This document shows, piece by piece, positions 54,308-63,300 of a DNA stretch of 64,000 bases (position 1 is its first letter; every line of letters begins with the position of its first letter). The stretch is taken from contig PAAG01000009.1 of the NCBI GenBank assembly GCA_002698785.1, forward strand, positions 62,001 through 126,000, in the 5' to 3' direction. The notes below the pieces were generated by a model that was not told where the DNA came from, searched no databases, and saw only the letters and a program-made list of their open reading frames with translations. The position numbers were made by a program, and so were the translations under genes. Origin of the DNA: Verrucomicrobiales bacterium. GTDB taxonomy: Bacteria; Verrucomicrobiota; Verrucomicrobiia; Verrucomicrobiales; DEV007.

Positions 54308-56293
54308 GTGATTTCGATCTCCGATTTCGGGAGCCTGTCCCATTCTCTGTCTCGCACGACTTCCGAATTTTTCGGCGTGAGTGGTGCGCTGTCGAAATTG
54401 AAGGACTTCGAGTTTCGTCCGCAACAGCAACAGATGGCTGTGGCAGTAGCCAGGGCATTGGAGGAAGAAAGGCCTCTTGTGGTGGAAGCGGGAACCGGCG
54501 TCGGGAAATCTCTTGCCTACCTGGCCCCCGCTGTTCATAAGGCATTGGATGAGAAGCGAAAGGCAATTATTTCTACGCACACGATTAATCTGCAGGAGCA
54601 GTTGATCGTGAAAGATATTCCGCTTCTCCAATCGGTGGTTTCCGATCCGTTTAATGCACTTTTGCTGAAGGGCCGCCGAAATTATGTCTGCCCGGCTCGC
54701 CTCCAGATCGCTCTGTCAGGAGGAGGGGAGATGTTCACTTCCTCAGAGCTTGAGGAAGTGAAAGCGATCTGGGAGTGGGCGGAGAAATCGAAAGATGGTA
54801 CGCTGAGCGAACTCGATTTCACGCCTTCGACTCGTGTATGGTCTCAGGTTTGCAGTGAAACCCATATCTGCACTCCGAAGCGCTGTGGCCCGACCGGGAA
54901 ATGTTTTTACCAGGAAGTGAGAAAGAGAGTCGCCGAGGCTGATGTGCTGGTGGTCAATCACACGCTGTTTTTTACACTTCTGAACAGCCAGGCCGAATTT
55001 ACCGAATCGGGCGAAGGTTTCTTGTTTCCCGGTGATTTTCTGATCTTCGATGAGGCCCATACCTTAGAGCAGGTAGCCGCCAGGCAGCTCGGTCTTTCGA
55101 TTTCCCAGACAGGAATGAAGTTCGATCTGCAGCGGCTCTACAATCCGAAAAGCAGGAAGGGCCTGTTCCAGATGACGGGCGATAGCGCTGGTCGAAGGCT
55201 CACCCTGAAATTGCTCGATGACATCGACGAGTTTTTCGATCAAGTCGAAGAGGCTTGCACTTGGGGAGAGTATGGTCGCGAGTTTCGGATCCGGGATCCC
55301 GAATTTGTAGAGGATTCATTGGGAGGTGGCTTGATCGAAGTGAGCCGAAGAGCCCGTGCCATGGCCGACTTGGCCGACGATACCACAAAGGTCGAGCTCG
55401 GAGAGCTGGCCCGTCGCCTCAACGACTGCAGGGCAGGATTGGCGACGTTTCTGGATCAGAGCGATGACGGCTCGGTGTATTGGGTGGAGAAGAGTGATCG
55501 GGAATCCATCAGCTTGAATGCTGCTCCCATTGATGTGTCCGAACTGCTGGGACCGGTGTTTTTCGATCGGGATCGCCCCTGTGTCTTCACTAGTGCGACG
55601 TTGGGGATCGGTGATCGTGATCTGGGATATTTCCGGAATCGGGTAGGTGCCACCGAAGTGGAAGCCATTCAGATAGGCAGCCCGTTTGATTACGCGAAAC
55701 AGATGACGATTCACCTCGTCAAGAAGATGCCGCAGCCGTCTGAGTCAGGATATGAGAAGGCATTGGAGAAATGGGTTTCGCATTTCGTGAAGAAATCGAA
55801 AGGTCGAGCTTTCGTCCTGTTTACCAGCTACAAGCTCCTTCAAAGTCTGGCTCGGTCGATGGAAGGCTTTTTCAGTGACATGGGCATTCAGCTACTCGTT
55901 CAGGGAAAGGGGCGTCCGCGAGGTCAGTTGATACAAGAGTTCAAAGAGGACGAAACGAGTGTTTTGTTCGGGACAGACAGCTTCTGGACAGGAGTTGATG
56001 TGCCGGGTGACGCGTTGACAAATGTGATTATCACTCGGCTTCCTTTTGCAGTGCCGGATCATCCCCTGACGCAGGCACGGCTGGAATACATCGAGGAGAG
56101 AGGTGGAAATTCCTTCATGGATTACAGCGTTCCAGAGGCAATCCTGAAGCTCCGCCAGGGAGTGGGACGCTTGATCCGTAGCGAGGATGACGAAGGAATG
56201 GTCGTGCTTCTCGACAACAGAATTCTGACAAAGCGGTACGGGAAAGCGTTCTTGAGTGCGCTTCCAGATGCGCCAATATCCATCGAAGAGTAA
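54308..56293 (+). CDS. DinG/XPD-type ATP-dependent DNA helicase
   Basis: About 661 residues. The best start is GTG 54308, with an AAGGA just before; the longer frame from 54287 starts at a TTG. Superfamily 2 motifs are present: Walker A EAGTGVGKS, DEAH box LIFDEAHTLE, and motif VI QGVGRLIRSEDDEG. Four cysteines (one in RRNYVCPARL, three in VCSETHICTPKRCGPTGKC) fit the iron-sulfur cluster site of the DinG/XPD group. It unwinds DNA, often at R-loops and replication blocks. Its position after the transglutaminase genes is probably coincidental. Confidence 0.9.
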   Translation: MISISDFGSLSHSLSRTTSEFFGVSGALSKLKDFEFRPQQQQMAVAVARALEEERPLVVEAGTGVGKSLAYLAPAVHKALDEKRKAIISTHTINLQEQLIVKDIPLLQSVVSDPFNALLLKGRRNYVCPARLQIALSGGGEMFTSSELEEVKAIWEWAEKSKDGTLSELDFTPSTRVWSQVCSETHICTPKRCGPTGKCFYQEVRKRVAEADVLVVNHTLFFTLLNSQAEFTESGEGFLFPGDFLIFDEAHTLEQVAARQLGLSISQTGMKFDLQRLYNPKSRKGLFQMTGDSAGRRLTLKLLDDIDEFFDQVEEACTWGEYGREFRIRDPEFVEDSLGGGLIEVSRRARAMADLADDTTKVELGELARRLNDCRAGLATFLDQSDDGSVYWVEKSDRESISLNAAPIDVSELLGPVFFDRDRPCVFTSATLGIGDRDLGYFRNRVGATEVEAIQIGSPFDYAKQMTIHLVKKMPQPSESGYEKALEKWVSHFVKKSKGRAFVLFTSYKLLQSLARSMEGFFSDMGIQLLVQGKGRPRGQLIQEFKEDETSVLFGTDSFWTGVDVPGDALTNVIITRLPFAVPDHPLTQARLEYIEERGGNSFMDYSVPEAILKLRQGVGRLIRSEDDEGMVVLLDNRILTKRYGKAFLSALPDAPISIEE

Positions 56294-56308
56294 TCCCCGC
56301 GTTGTCAC

Positions 56309-57220
56309 ATGCCCTATTTCGATCCTCAGGTTAACGGCTACGCCGGAGTCGATTTCTGCTCTTTGAACCTGACTCAAGAAGATTTGCGAAAAGCGTGTGA
56401 GGCCATCAGGGCGGATGGGATCGAGGGTATTCTCGCGACGGTTATCACTGACTCGATTGAATCACTGTCGACGAAGCTCAGTCAGATGGTTCGTTTCCGG
56501 GAGGCCGATCGTTTCATCGCTGAAACGATTCGTGGATTCCATGTGGAAGGGCCCTTTATCAATCCTGCCCAGGGATACGTGGGGGCGCATCCGGCTTCCG
56601 AGGTGAAACCCGCAAACGCTGATGATGCATCCCGTCTTCTGGATGCAGGGGAGGGGCTTGTGCGTCTAATGACACTTGCCCCGGAATACGACGTGAATTT
56701 TGAAACGACCCGATTCTTGGTGGATCAGGGTGTCACAGTTTCGGCGGGGCACTGTGATCCAGACCTCACGACACTTCAGGGTTCGATCGATGCAGGGCTT
56801 GCGATGATCACTCATCTTGGGAACGGATGTCCTGTGACCCTGGCGAGGCACGATAATTTCATTCAACGTGTCCTTTCGGAGGCTGAGCGGCTCTGGATCA
56901 GTTTTATTCCCGATGGTGCCCACGTTCCCTTTTTTGCCTTGAGAAATTACCTCAAGCTGATCGATATCGAAAAAATTGTTTTCACTACCGATGCCATTAT
57001 GGCGGCGGGGTTGGGGCCGGGAGTTTACGAACTTTCGGGGGCCCCGGTGGAGATCGATGAGAATGGTGTGGCACGGCGTCCGGGCTTAGAAAACCTTGCT
57101 GGGTCTACCATCAGGGGGCACGAAGTTGTTAAGAATTTACAAGAGAAACTTGGTTTTTCTGACGCAGAGGTGGATCTGGTCTTCGGGGAAAATGCGAGGA
57201 GAGCTGTTGGGCTTTCCTGA
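56309..57220 (+). CDS. nagA: N-acetylglucosamine-6-phosphate deacetylase
   Basis: 303 residues, against about 380 in typical NagA. The amidohydrolase barrel is recognisable: GFHVEGPF near residue 74, TVSAGHCDP, MITHLGNG, FIPDGAHVP, and the catalytic aspartate in FTTDAIMA. The N-terminal beta-sandwich domain of usual NagA is short or missing. It removes acetyl from GlcNAc-6-phosphate, in amino-sugar use or wall recycling. It lies 15 bases after the helicase gene. The deacetylase role is likely; the small N-terminus should be noted. Confidence 0.88.
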   Translation: MPYFDPQVNGYAGVDFCSLNLTQEDLRKACEAIRADGIEGILATVITDSIESLSTKLSQMVRFREADRFIAETIRGFHVEGPFINPAQGYVGAHPASEVKPANADDASRLLDAGEGLVRLMTLAPEYDVNFETTRFLVDQGVTVSAGHCDPDLTTLQGSIDAGLAMITHLGNGCPVTLARHDNFIQRVLSEAERLWISFIPDGAHVPFFALRNYLKLIDIEKIVFTTDAIMAAGLGPGVYELSGAPVEIDENGVARRPGLENLAGSTIRGHEVVKNLQEKLGFSDAEVDLVFGENARRAVGLS

Positions 57221-57346
57221 TCAAAGAGTAAACCACCGCATCATTCGTACATTCGGTACGGGTTTTGCTTGAATTAGGAGTGGTTTTCTTGGCGGTTTCC
57301 CGTAACATGAAACACGCCGAACTCGATGCCCGAGACTCGACACAGC

Positions 57347-59080
57347 ATGAACCGTAGACTCGCCGGAATTCTCATTCCGGTTTTTTCTCTTCGTGGGGTA
57401 GATGATTTAGGAATTGGAGATGTTTCTTCTCTCCATGAATTTATCGGATTTGCCTCAGACACTGGATTTGGATTTGTTCAACTGCTCCCTATCACGGAGA
57501 CGGGGCCGGACAATAGTCCCTACAACGCAATCAGTTCCGTCGCGATAGATCCGATGACGCTCGACTGCACGCCGAGTGGTCTCAAAGACCTCTCTCAGGA
57601 AGCATTCGACGAAGTCATGGCGGACTACGACTTGGAGGCTTTGAACCAAGGGAGTGTTCAGTACACCCAAGTCAGGGAATTGAAGCATCGCCTCCTCCAT
57701 AAGGCGTTTGATAGTTTTTGTGACACGGTTTTAGGGAAGGTCGACTTGCGTGCAGATGCTTTTGCGAAATTCTGCAAATCAGAGTCTGGATGGCTGAATG
57801 ACTATTGCCTTTTCCGGTTCCTGATGGACAAGCAGGGAGGGAGTCAGGTCTGGCATCAGTGGCCTGAAGACTGGCAGACAAAAGAGAGTGCCCTCAACTA
57901 CGTGATGGATCTGGCGAAATCCGATCCTGATGGAGTCGATCGCGATCTCCAATACTACGCCTACGTCCAATGGGTCGCTTTCAGCCAGTGGAAAGAGGTG
58001 GCGGATTACGCTGCTTCGAAGGATGTCAGCTTGATGGGTGATATTCCGTTCGGGGTTAGCCTCTACAGCTGCGACGTCTGGGCAGAGAGGGAGATTTTCG
58101 ACATGGACTGGTATGGTGGCGCGCCACCTGAGAAGCTGTTCAAAGACGATCTGTTCGTTCAGAAATGGGGGCAGAACTGGGGCATACCGCTTTACAACTG
58201 GGACAAGCTCGAAGAGCGGGACTACGATTGGTGGCGACAGAGAGTCAGTAAGACCACTGAGATCTTCGGGATGTTCCGTGTGGATCACGCTCTCGGATTC
58301 TATCGAATTTATGCTTTTCCGTGGAATCCTGTCCACAATGGTGAGTTTCTTGAATTGAACCAGGAGCAAGCCGCTGCTCGATGCGGTGGGCGTGAGCCCG
58401 GTTTCAAGCCTCGTGCTGATGACTCCTACGAGTCGAGCCAAAAGAATCGCGAAGAAGGGGAGAAGTATCTCCGAGTTCTGCAGGAAGCCGCAGGTGACGC
58501 TGAAATCATCGCTGAAGACCTTGGCACGGTTCCCGACTACGTGCGGCCTTCCCTCGCAGAGCTTGGTATTGCTGGGATGAAGGTTCCGCAGTGGGAGTTT
58601 ACCGACGGACACGTCTCCTCAGGATTGCACTATCCTGCGTGTTCGTTTGCAGCCTATGCGACTCACGACCATTTTCCGATGAAACCCCAATGGGATCAGG
58701 CATTGAACCAAATGTCACAGTCGGAACACGAAAGCCCTGAGTGGTGGGAAGCTCGCAATTTCCTTGAGACTCTGATCGCGTTTGCCGGAATCGAGAAACC
58801 CGGTGGCGAGATCCCTTCCTATGGTCCCGAGGTGTGGGGGCAGCTTCTTCGGGCGCTCTGCTTTTCGAATTCTGACCGCGTAGCGGTGATGATGAACGAC
58901 TTTCTCATGTCAGAGGATCGCATCAATGTTCCTGGAGTTATGGATGGAACGAATTGGAGCTACCGGCTTGATGTTTCTGCGAAAGAACTTTCAGTAGATC
59001 CTGAATACTGGGAACTTCGAGAGAGCCTAAAAAACGTGTTGAATGAAAGCAGCCGTTCGCGAAGGGTGGGCGACTTTTAA
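57347..59080 (+). CDS. malQ: 4-alpha-glucanotransferase (amylomaltase)
   Basis: 577 residues from ATG 57347, which fits the family N-terminus (MNRRLAGILIPVFSLR); ATG 57326 adds seven residues. It transfers alpha-1,4-glucan chains between acceptors (GH77). The nucleophile D313 (RVDHALGFY), the acid/base E390 (IIAEDLGTVP) and the third aspartate D441 (YATHDHF) are all present, and the length is normal for short MalQ forms. It acts on maltodextrins or glycogen. No maltose transporter or glycogen genes are in the window. Confidence 0.95.
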   Translation: MNRRLAGILIPVFSLRGVDDLGIGDVSSLHEFIGFASDTGFGFVQLLPITETGPDNSPYNAISSVAIDPMTLDCTPSGLKDLSQEAFDEVMADYDLEALNQGSVQYTQVRELKHRLLHKAFDSFCDTVLGKVDLRADAFAKFCKSESGWLNDYCLFRFLMDKQGGSQVWHQWPEDWQTKESALNYVMDLAKSDPDGVDRDLQYYAYVQWVAFSQWKEVADYAASKDVSLMGDIPFGVSLYSCDVWAEREIFDMDWYGGAPPEKLFKDDLFVQKWGQNWGIPLYNWDKLEERDYDWWRQRVSKTTEIFGMFRVDHALGFYRIYAFPWNPVHNGEFLELNQEQAAARCGGREPGFKPRADDSYESSQKNREEGEKYLRVLQEAAGDAEIIAEDLGTVPDYVRPSLAELGIAGMKVPQWEFTDGHVSSGLHYPACSFAAYATHDHFPMKPQWDQALNQMSQSEHESPEWWEARNFLETLIAFAGIEKPGGEIPSYGPEVWGQLLRALCFSNSDRVAVMMNDFLMSEDRINVPGVMDGTNWSYRLDVSAKELSVDPEYWELRESLKNVLNESSRSRRVGDF

Positions 59081-59167
59081 CGCAGCCGATTTCCAAACGG
59101 CCATCATTTCCTCCAGAAAGTTTTTCACGTATTTACCAAATAAGAAACCAACCCACCTCACAAAGCC

Positions 59168-60151
59168 ATGACCCAACCCATTCGAGTCGCAGTCACCGGA
59201 GCAGCCGGTCAAATCGGTTACGCACTTCTTTTTCGCATCGCCAGCGGTGCCATGTTTGGACCCGATCAGAAGGTTGCTTTGAATCTCATTGAGATCGAGC
59301 CAGCTATGAAGGCTCTGGAAGGCGTTGTGATGGAGCTGGATGACTGTGCTTTTCCTTTGCTGGACGATATCGTCGCGACCTCCGATCTGAACACTGGTTT
59401 CACCGATGTGAACTGGTCGCTTCTCGTCGGCAGTGTTCCTCGCAAGGCAGGTATGGAAAGAAAAGATCTGCTGGGCATCAACGGAAAGATCTTCACTGGC
59501 CAGGGGCAGGCGATTGCCAGCAACGCGGCCTCCGACGTTCGGACGCTTGTCGTGGGTAACCCATGCAATACGAATTGTCTGATCGCGATGAACAGTGGTT
59601 CGGATATTCCTGCCGACCGGTGGTTTGCCATGACTCGGCTCGATGAAAACCGGGCAAAGACGCAGTTAGCGCAGAAGGCTGGCGTTCATGTAAGCGAAGT
59701 GTCGAACATGACAATCTGGGGAAATCACTCCGCGACCCAGTATCCTGATTTTTACAACGCGAAGATTGGTGGTGTTTCGGCTGCGGAAAAGATCTCCGAT
59801 GAGGAGTGGCTGCAAGGCCCGTTCATCGAGACGGTTCAGAAGCGCGGTGCTGCGATCATTCAAGCCCGTGGCCTTTCATCCGCTGCTTCGGCTGCCAACG
59901 GGGTAGTGGACACGGTGAAAAACCTCACGACTCCAACTCCAGAGGGTGATTGGAACAGTGTTTGTGTCTGTTCTGACGGTTCCTATGGCGTAGATGAAGG
60001 TCTTATCTCTTCTTTCCCCATTCGCAGCGACGGCGAAAAGTGGGAAATCGTTCAGGATGTTCCGGTTAACGATTTCAGTAAGGAAAAAATCGAGACATCG
60101 GTACAGGAACTGCGAGAGGAGCGAGAAGCTGTCTCAGACCTGCTTCCTTGA
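59168..60151 (+). CDS. mdh: Malate dehydrogenase (NAD-dependent)
   Basis: 327 residues of the cytosolic-type malate dehydrogenase family. The dinucleotide loop is [11 protein letters not shown] (about 10-20), substrate arginines lie in [13 protein letters not shown] (about 94-106) and DENRAK, and the catalytic histidine in TIWGNHS (about 181-187). Oxidises malate to oxaloacetate in the TCA cycle. It stands alone; the gap before it has no clear Shine-Dalgarno sequence. Confidence 0.96.
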   Translation: MTQPIRVAVTGAAGQIGYALLFRIASGAMFGPDQKVALNLIEIEPAMKALEGVVMELDDCAFPLLDDIVATSDLNTGFTDVNWSLLVGSVPRKAGMERKDLLGINGKIFTGQGQAIASNAASDVRTLVVGNPCNTNCLIAMNSGSDIPADRWFAMTRLDENRAKTQLAQKAGVHVSEVSNMTIWGNHSATQYPDFYNAKIGGVSAAEKISDEEWLQGPFIETVQKRGAAIIQARGLSSAASAANGVVDTVKNLTTPTPEGDWNSVCVCSDGSYGVDEGLISSFPIRSDGEKWEIVQDVPVNDFSKEKIETSVQELREEREAVSDLLP

Positions 60152-60212
60152 ATTTTTCGTTATTTTAGAAATAATTATAATCAAAGTAACCTAATCCGCT
60201 ACCCATAGCCTG

Positions 60213-60241
60213 TTGACTCTCTGCCGCTTCTTGCTTATATC
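60213..60241 (+). promoter_or_regulatory. Candidate sigma70 promoter of the polyketide synthase gene
   Basis: TTGACT (60213-60218), a 17-base spacer and TATATC (60236-60241), which would start a transcript near 60248 with a leader of about 150 bases. A second -10-like TATACT (60264-60269) has no fitting -35 box. Confidence 0.55.
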
Positions 60242-60339
60242 CTCATCCCTCATTATAAAGGGGTATACTTTGCCGCAGAGGACGAGAATTGAGGCGGACA
60301 GCGAGTAAGTTTTCTAAATTCCCAGTCGACGAATTTTTA

Positions 60340-60376
60340 GCGAAAGAGCGTGATGCTCTTTCGCCTTTCCTTTTTT
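60340..60376 (+). terminator. Leader hairpin with T-tract before the polyketide synthase (attenuator or terminator)
   Basis: GCGAAAGAGC (60340-60349), loop GTGAT, GCTCTTTCGC (60355-60364): a perfect 10-bp stem followed by CTTTCCTTTTTT. It lies 189 bases after the mdh stop and only 24 bases before the polyketide synthase ATG. Because a promoter cannot fit between hairpin and ATG, transcription into the polyketide synthase must pass it. Confidence 0.8.
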
Positions 60377-60399
60377 GATACAAGTATTTGAACAACATC

Positions 60400-63300
60400 A
60401 TGTCTGACAACTCATCAGCGCAACGCGAGCCTCTGGCGATCGTAGGGATAGGGTGCCGTCTTCCGGGCGGAGTTTCGGGACCAGAGTCCTTCTGGGAGCT
60501 GATGGTTGAGGGCCGCTCCGGTATCGTTCCGGTCCCAACGGACAGATGGAATCGGGAACGCTGGTATCACGAGAATGTCGAAATTCCGGGTAAGATGATC
60601 ACCAAATGGGGTGGTTTTATCCATGATTTCGACAAGTTCGATGCTCAGTTTTTCGGGATTTCTCCACGGGAAGCCCTGAGGATGGACCCCCAGCAGCGTT
60701 GGTTGCTGGAATCAGCGTGGGAATCGCTGGAAGACGCAGGAATTGCTCCTGACTCTCTTCGCGGTTCTGAGACGGCTGTATACGTTGGCATCGCTTCCAA
60801 TGACTACGCGTCTGTCGCGCAGAGCGATACAAGAAACGTCGACGTGCACACCAACTCGGGAAGCACTCTCTCGATTGCCTCGAACCGAATCTCATACCTT
60901 TTCGACCTGAAAGGTCCTGCCGTCTCCGTTGATACGGCATGTTCGTCGGCTCTCGTTGCGATTAACCTCGCTTGTGAAAGTGTCTGGTCTGGACAATCCA
61001 GCATGGCGCTTGCGGGTGGTGTGAACGCACTTTTGACTCCTGACGCTTCGATTGGTTTCTCGAAGGCGACGATGCTTTCTCCATCAGGGCAGTGTTTTGC
61101 CTTTGATGACCGTGCGAACGGATATGTTCGTGGTGAGGGCGCCGGGATGTTTGTCATCAAGCCGCTTTCTCAGGCGCAAAAGGATGGAGACAGGATTTAC
61201 TGTACGATCCGCGCCGCTGTGATCAATCAGGACGGCAACACATCTTCGATGACTGTTCCTGGAGTGGAGACACAGGCAGAGATGCTTCGCATTGCCTACT
61301 CTCAAGCAGGGATGGAGCCGAAGCGCGTTCGCTACATGGAAGCGCACGGAACGGGAACACCGGTTGGTGACCCGATCGAGACTCGTGCTCTTGGGCAGAT
61401 TCTTTCTCAGGGACGGGACGAAGGCGACTACTGCCTGATTGGTTCGGTAAAGACCAATGTTGGCCACCTTGAGTCTGGTTCCGGTGTTGCTGGGTTGGCG
61501 AAAGCAGCCCTGGTGTTGTTTCACGACCAAGTTCCAGGAAACCTCAATTTCAAGAACCCAAACCCGAACATTCCGTTCGAAGAGTTCAAACTGAAGGTCG
61601 CAACGGGACTGCAGCCGCTTCCGCATTTGGGGGATCACCCGCCAGTAGTTGCCGTGAACAGCTTCGGTTTTGGTGGAACAAATTCCCACATTGTTCTCGA
61701 AGCAGCACCTGCTCCGGCGGTCGAAGAGAAGAAGTCGCTTCCTGTCACCGTTACTTCCGAGAAAGCAGAACGCCCAGTAGTGGTTCCTCTTTCGGCTCGT
61801 GGTGATGATGCCGTTCGCGACACCGTGAAGAAATGGCGCCGTTTCCTTCGTGCAACAGACACCGATGTTCACGAAATCGCTGCTGCCGCAGGTTTGAAGC
61901 GGGAACACCACGATACACGTCTGACCTTCGTTGGTGAAGATTCTGCCGATCTGATCGCCGAGATGACGGAGTGGTTGGCCTCTGGTGACAGTGAAAAATC
62001 CATTTATGGCAAGCCTTCCGGTGAGGCGCACCCTCTTGTTTTCGTCTTTACGGGACAGGGAGCTCAGTGGTGGGCGATGGGGCAGGACCTCATCAAGCGT
62101 GAGCCAATTTTCCGTGGTGTTCTTGAAGAAATTGACAAGCACCTGAAGCCGCTAGCTGGCTGGTCGCTCATCGAAGAGATGAGCCGCGACGAAGAGTCGT
62201 CGCAGATCAACCGCACGAACATTGCGCAGCCTGCGATCTTTGGACTGCAGGTTGCTCTGGCGGAACTCTGGAAATCCTGGGGGATCACTCCTTCGAAGGT
62301 TGTTGGTCACTCTGTCGGTGAAGTTGCTGCAGCGTATGTCGCTGGCGCCTACACGATGGAAGATGCCGTGACGATTATTTACCATCGTTCTCGCCTTCAG
62401 GATATGACGGGCGGTAAGGGACGCATGGTGGCGGTCGGCCTTTCACAGGCAGAAGCCAAAAAGGCGATTGCCGGTCACGAAGACGTTGTTCAGGTTGCCG
62501 TGATCAACAGCCCCGGACTGGTCACTCTCGCAGGTGATACAGAGCCTCTCGAAGAGATTGTCGGTGGGTTGGAAGAAGCTGGGAAGTTTGTTCGCTGGCT
62601 GCGAATTGACTACGCGTTCCACACGCATCAGATGGAGCCGATCAAGGAAGAACTCCTGGAGACGCTTGCCGATATCAAGCCACGGGCGACCACGATCCCA
62701 TACATTTCTACTGTCACTGGCGGTATGTGCGAGGGCACCAAGCTTGATGGAGAGTATTGGTGGAACAACGTTCGTGAGTCCGTTCTCTTTGCCCCCGCGA
62801 TTGCGAACCTTATTCGTTCTGGCGAGGATTCATTCCTTGAGCTGGGACCGCACCCAGCTCTTCAGAATCCAATTATGGAGTGTCTGTCCGACGCCGGACG
62901 GAAGGGATTCTATTTCTCCAGTCTCAAGCGTAAGACCGATGAGTCGGTCGAAATGCTTTCAAATCTGGCTCGTCTGCACAATCACGGTTACAAAATCGAT
63001 TGGGCGTCTGTGAACCAAGCTTCTGGAAATGGAGTGCGCCTGCCCAACTACGCGTGGCAGAAAGAGCGTTTCTGGCTCGAGTCTCCCCAGTATGAGTATC
63101 TTCGTTGTGCACCGCTTGAGCATCCGTTGCTTGGGTTGTCACAAACAGCTCCGCGCCCGACTTGGCGTTTTGAACTCGACCCACGTTACTACACCTGGCT
63201 CGACGATCACCGCTTCTGGGATAGCGTTGTCTTCCCGGCCTCTGGTTATGGCGAGATTGGCTTAGCGATTGCAAGGAAGGTTTTTCCTGACGAGAACTAC

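Noticed and set aside
57246-57260. Hairpin CGTAC/GTACG with GGTTTT after nagA, as a terminator
   Set aside because: Only 5 bp of stem and a short T-run; too weak to call.
60264-60269. TATACT as a second -10 box for the polyketide synthase
   Set aside because: No matching -35 box at 16-18 bases upstream.
61084-62142. A 352-codon minus-strand frame inside the polyketide synthase
   Set aside because: Opposite the conserved KS and AT domains, with no recognisable protein.
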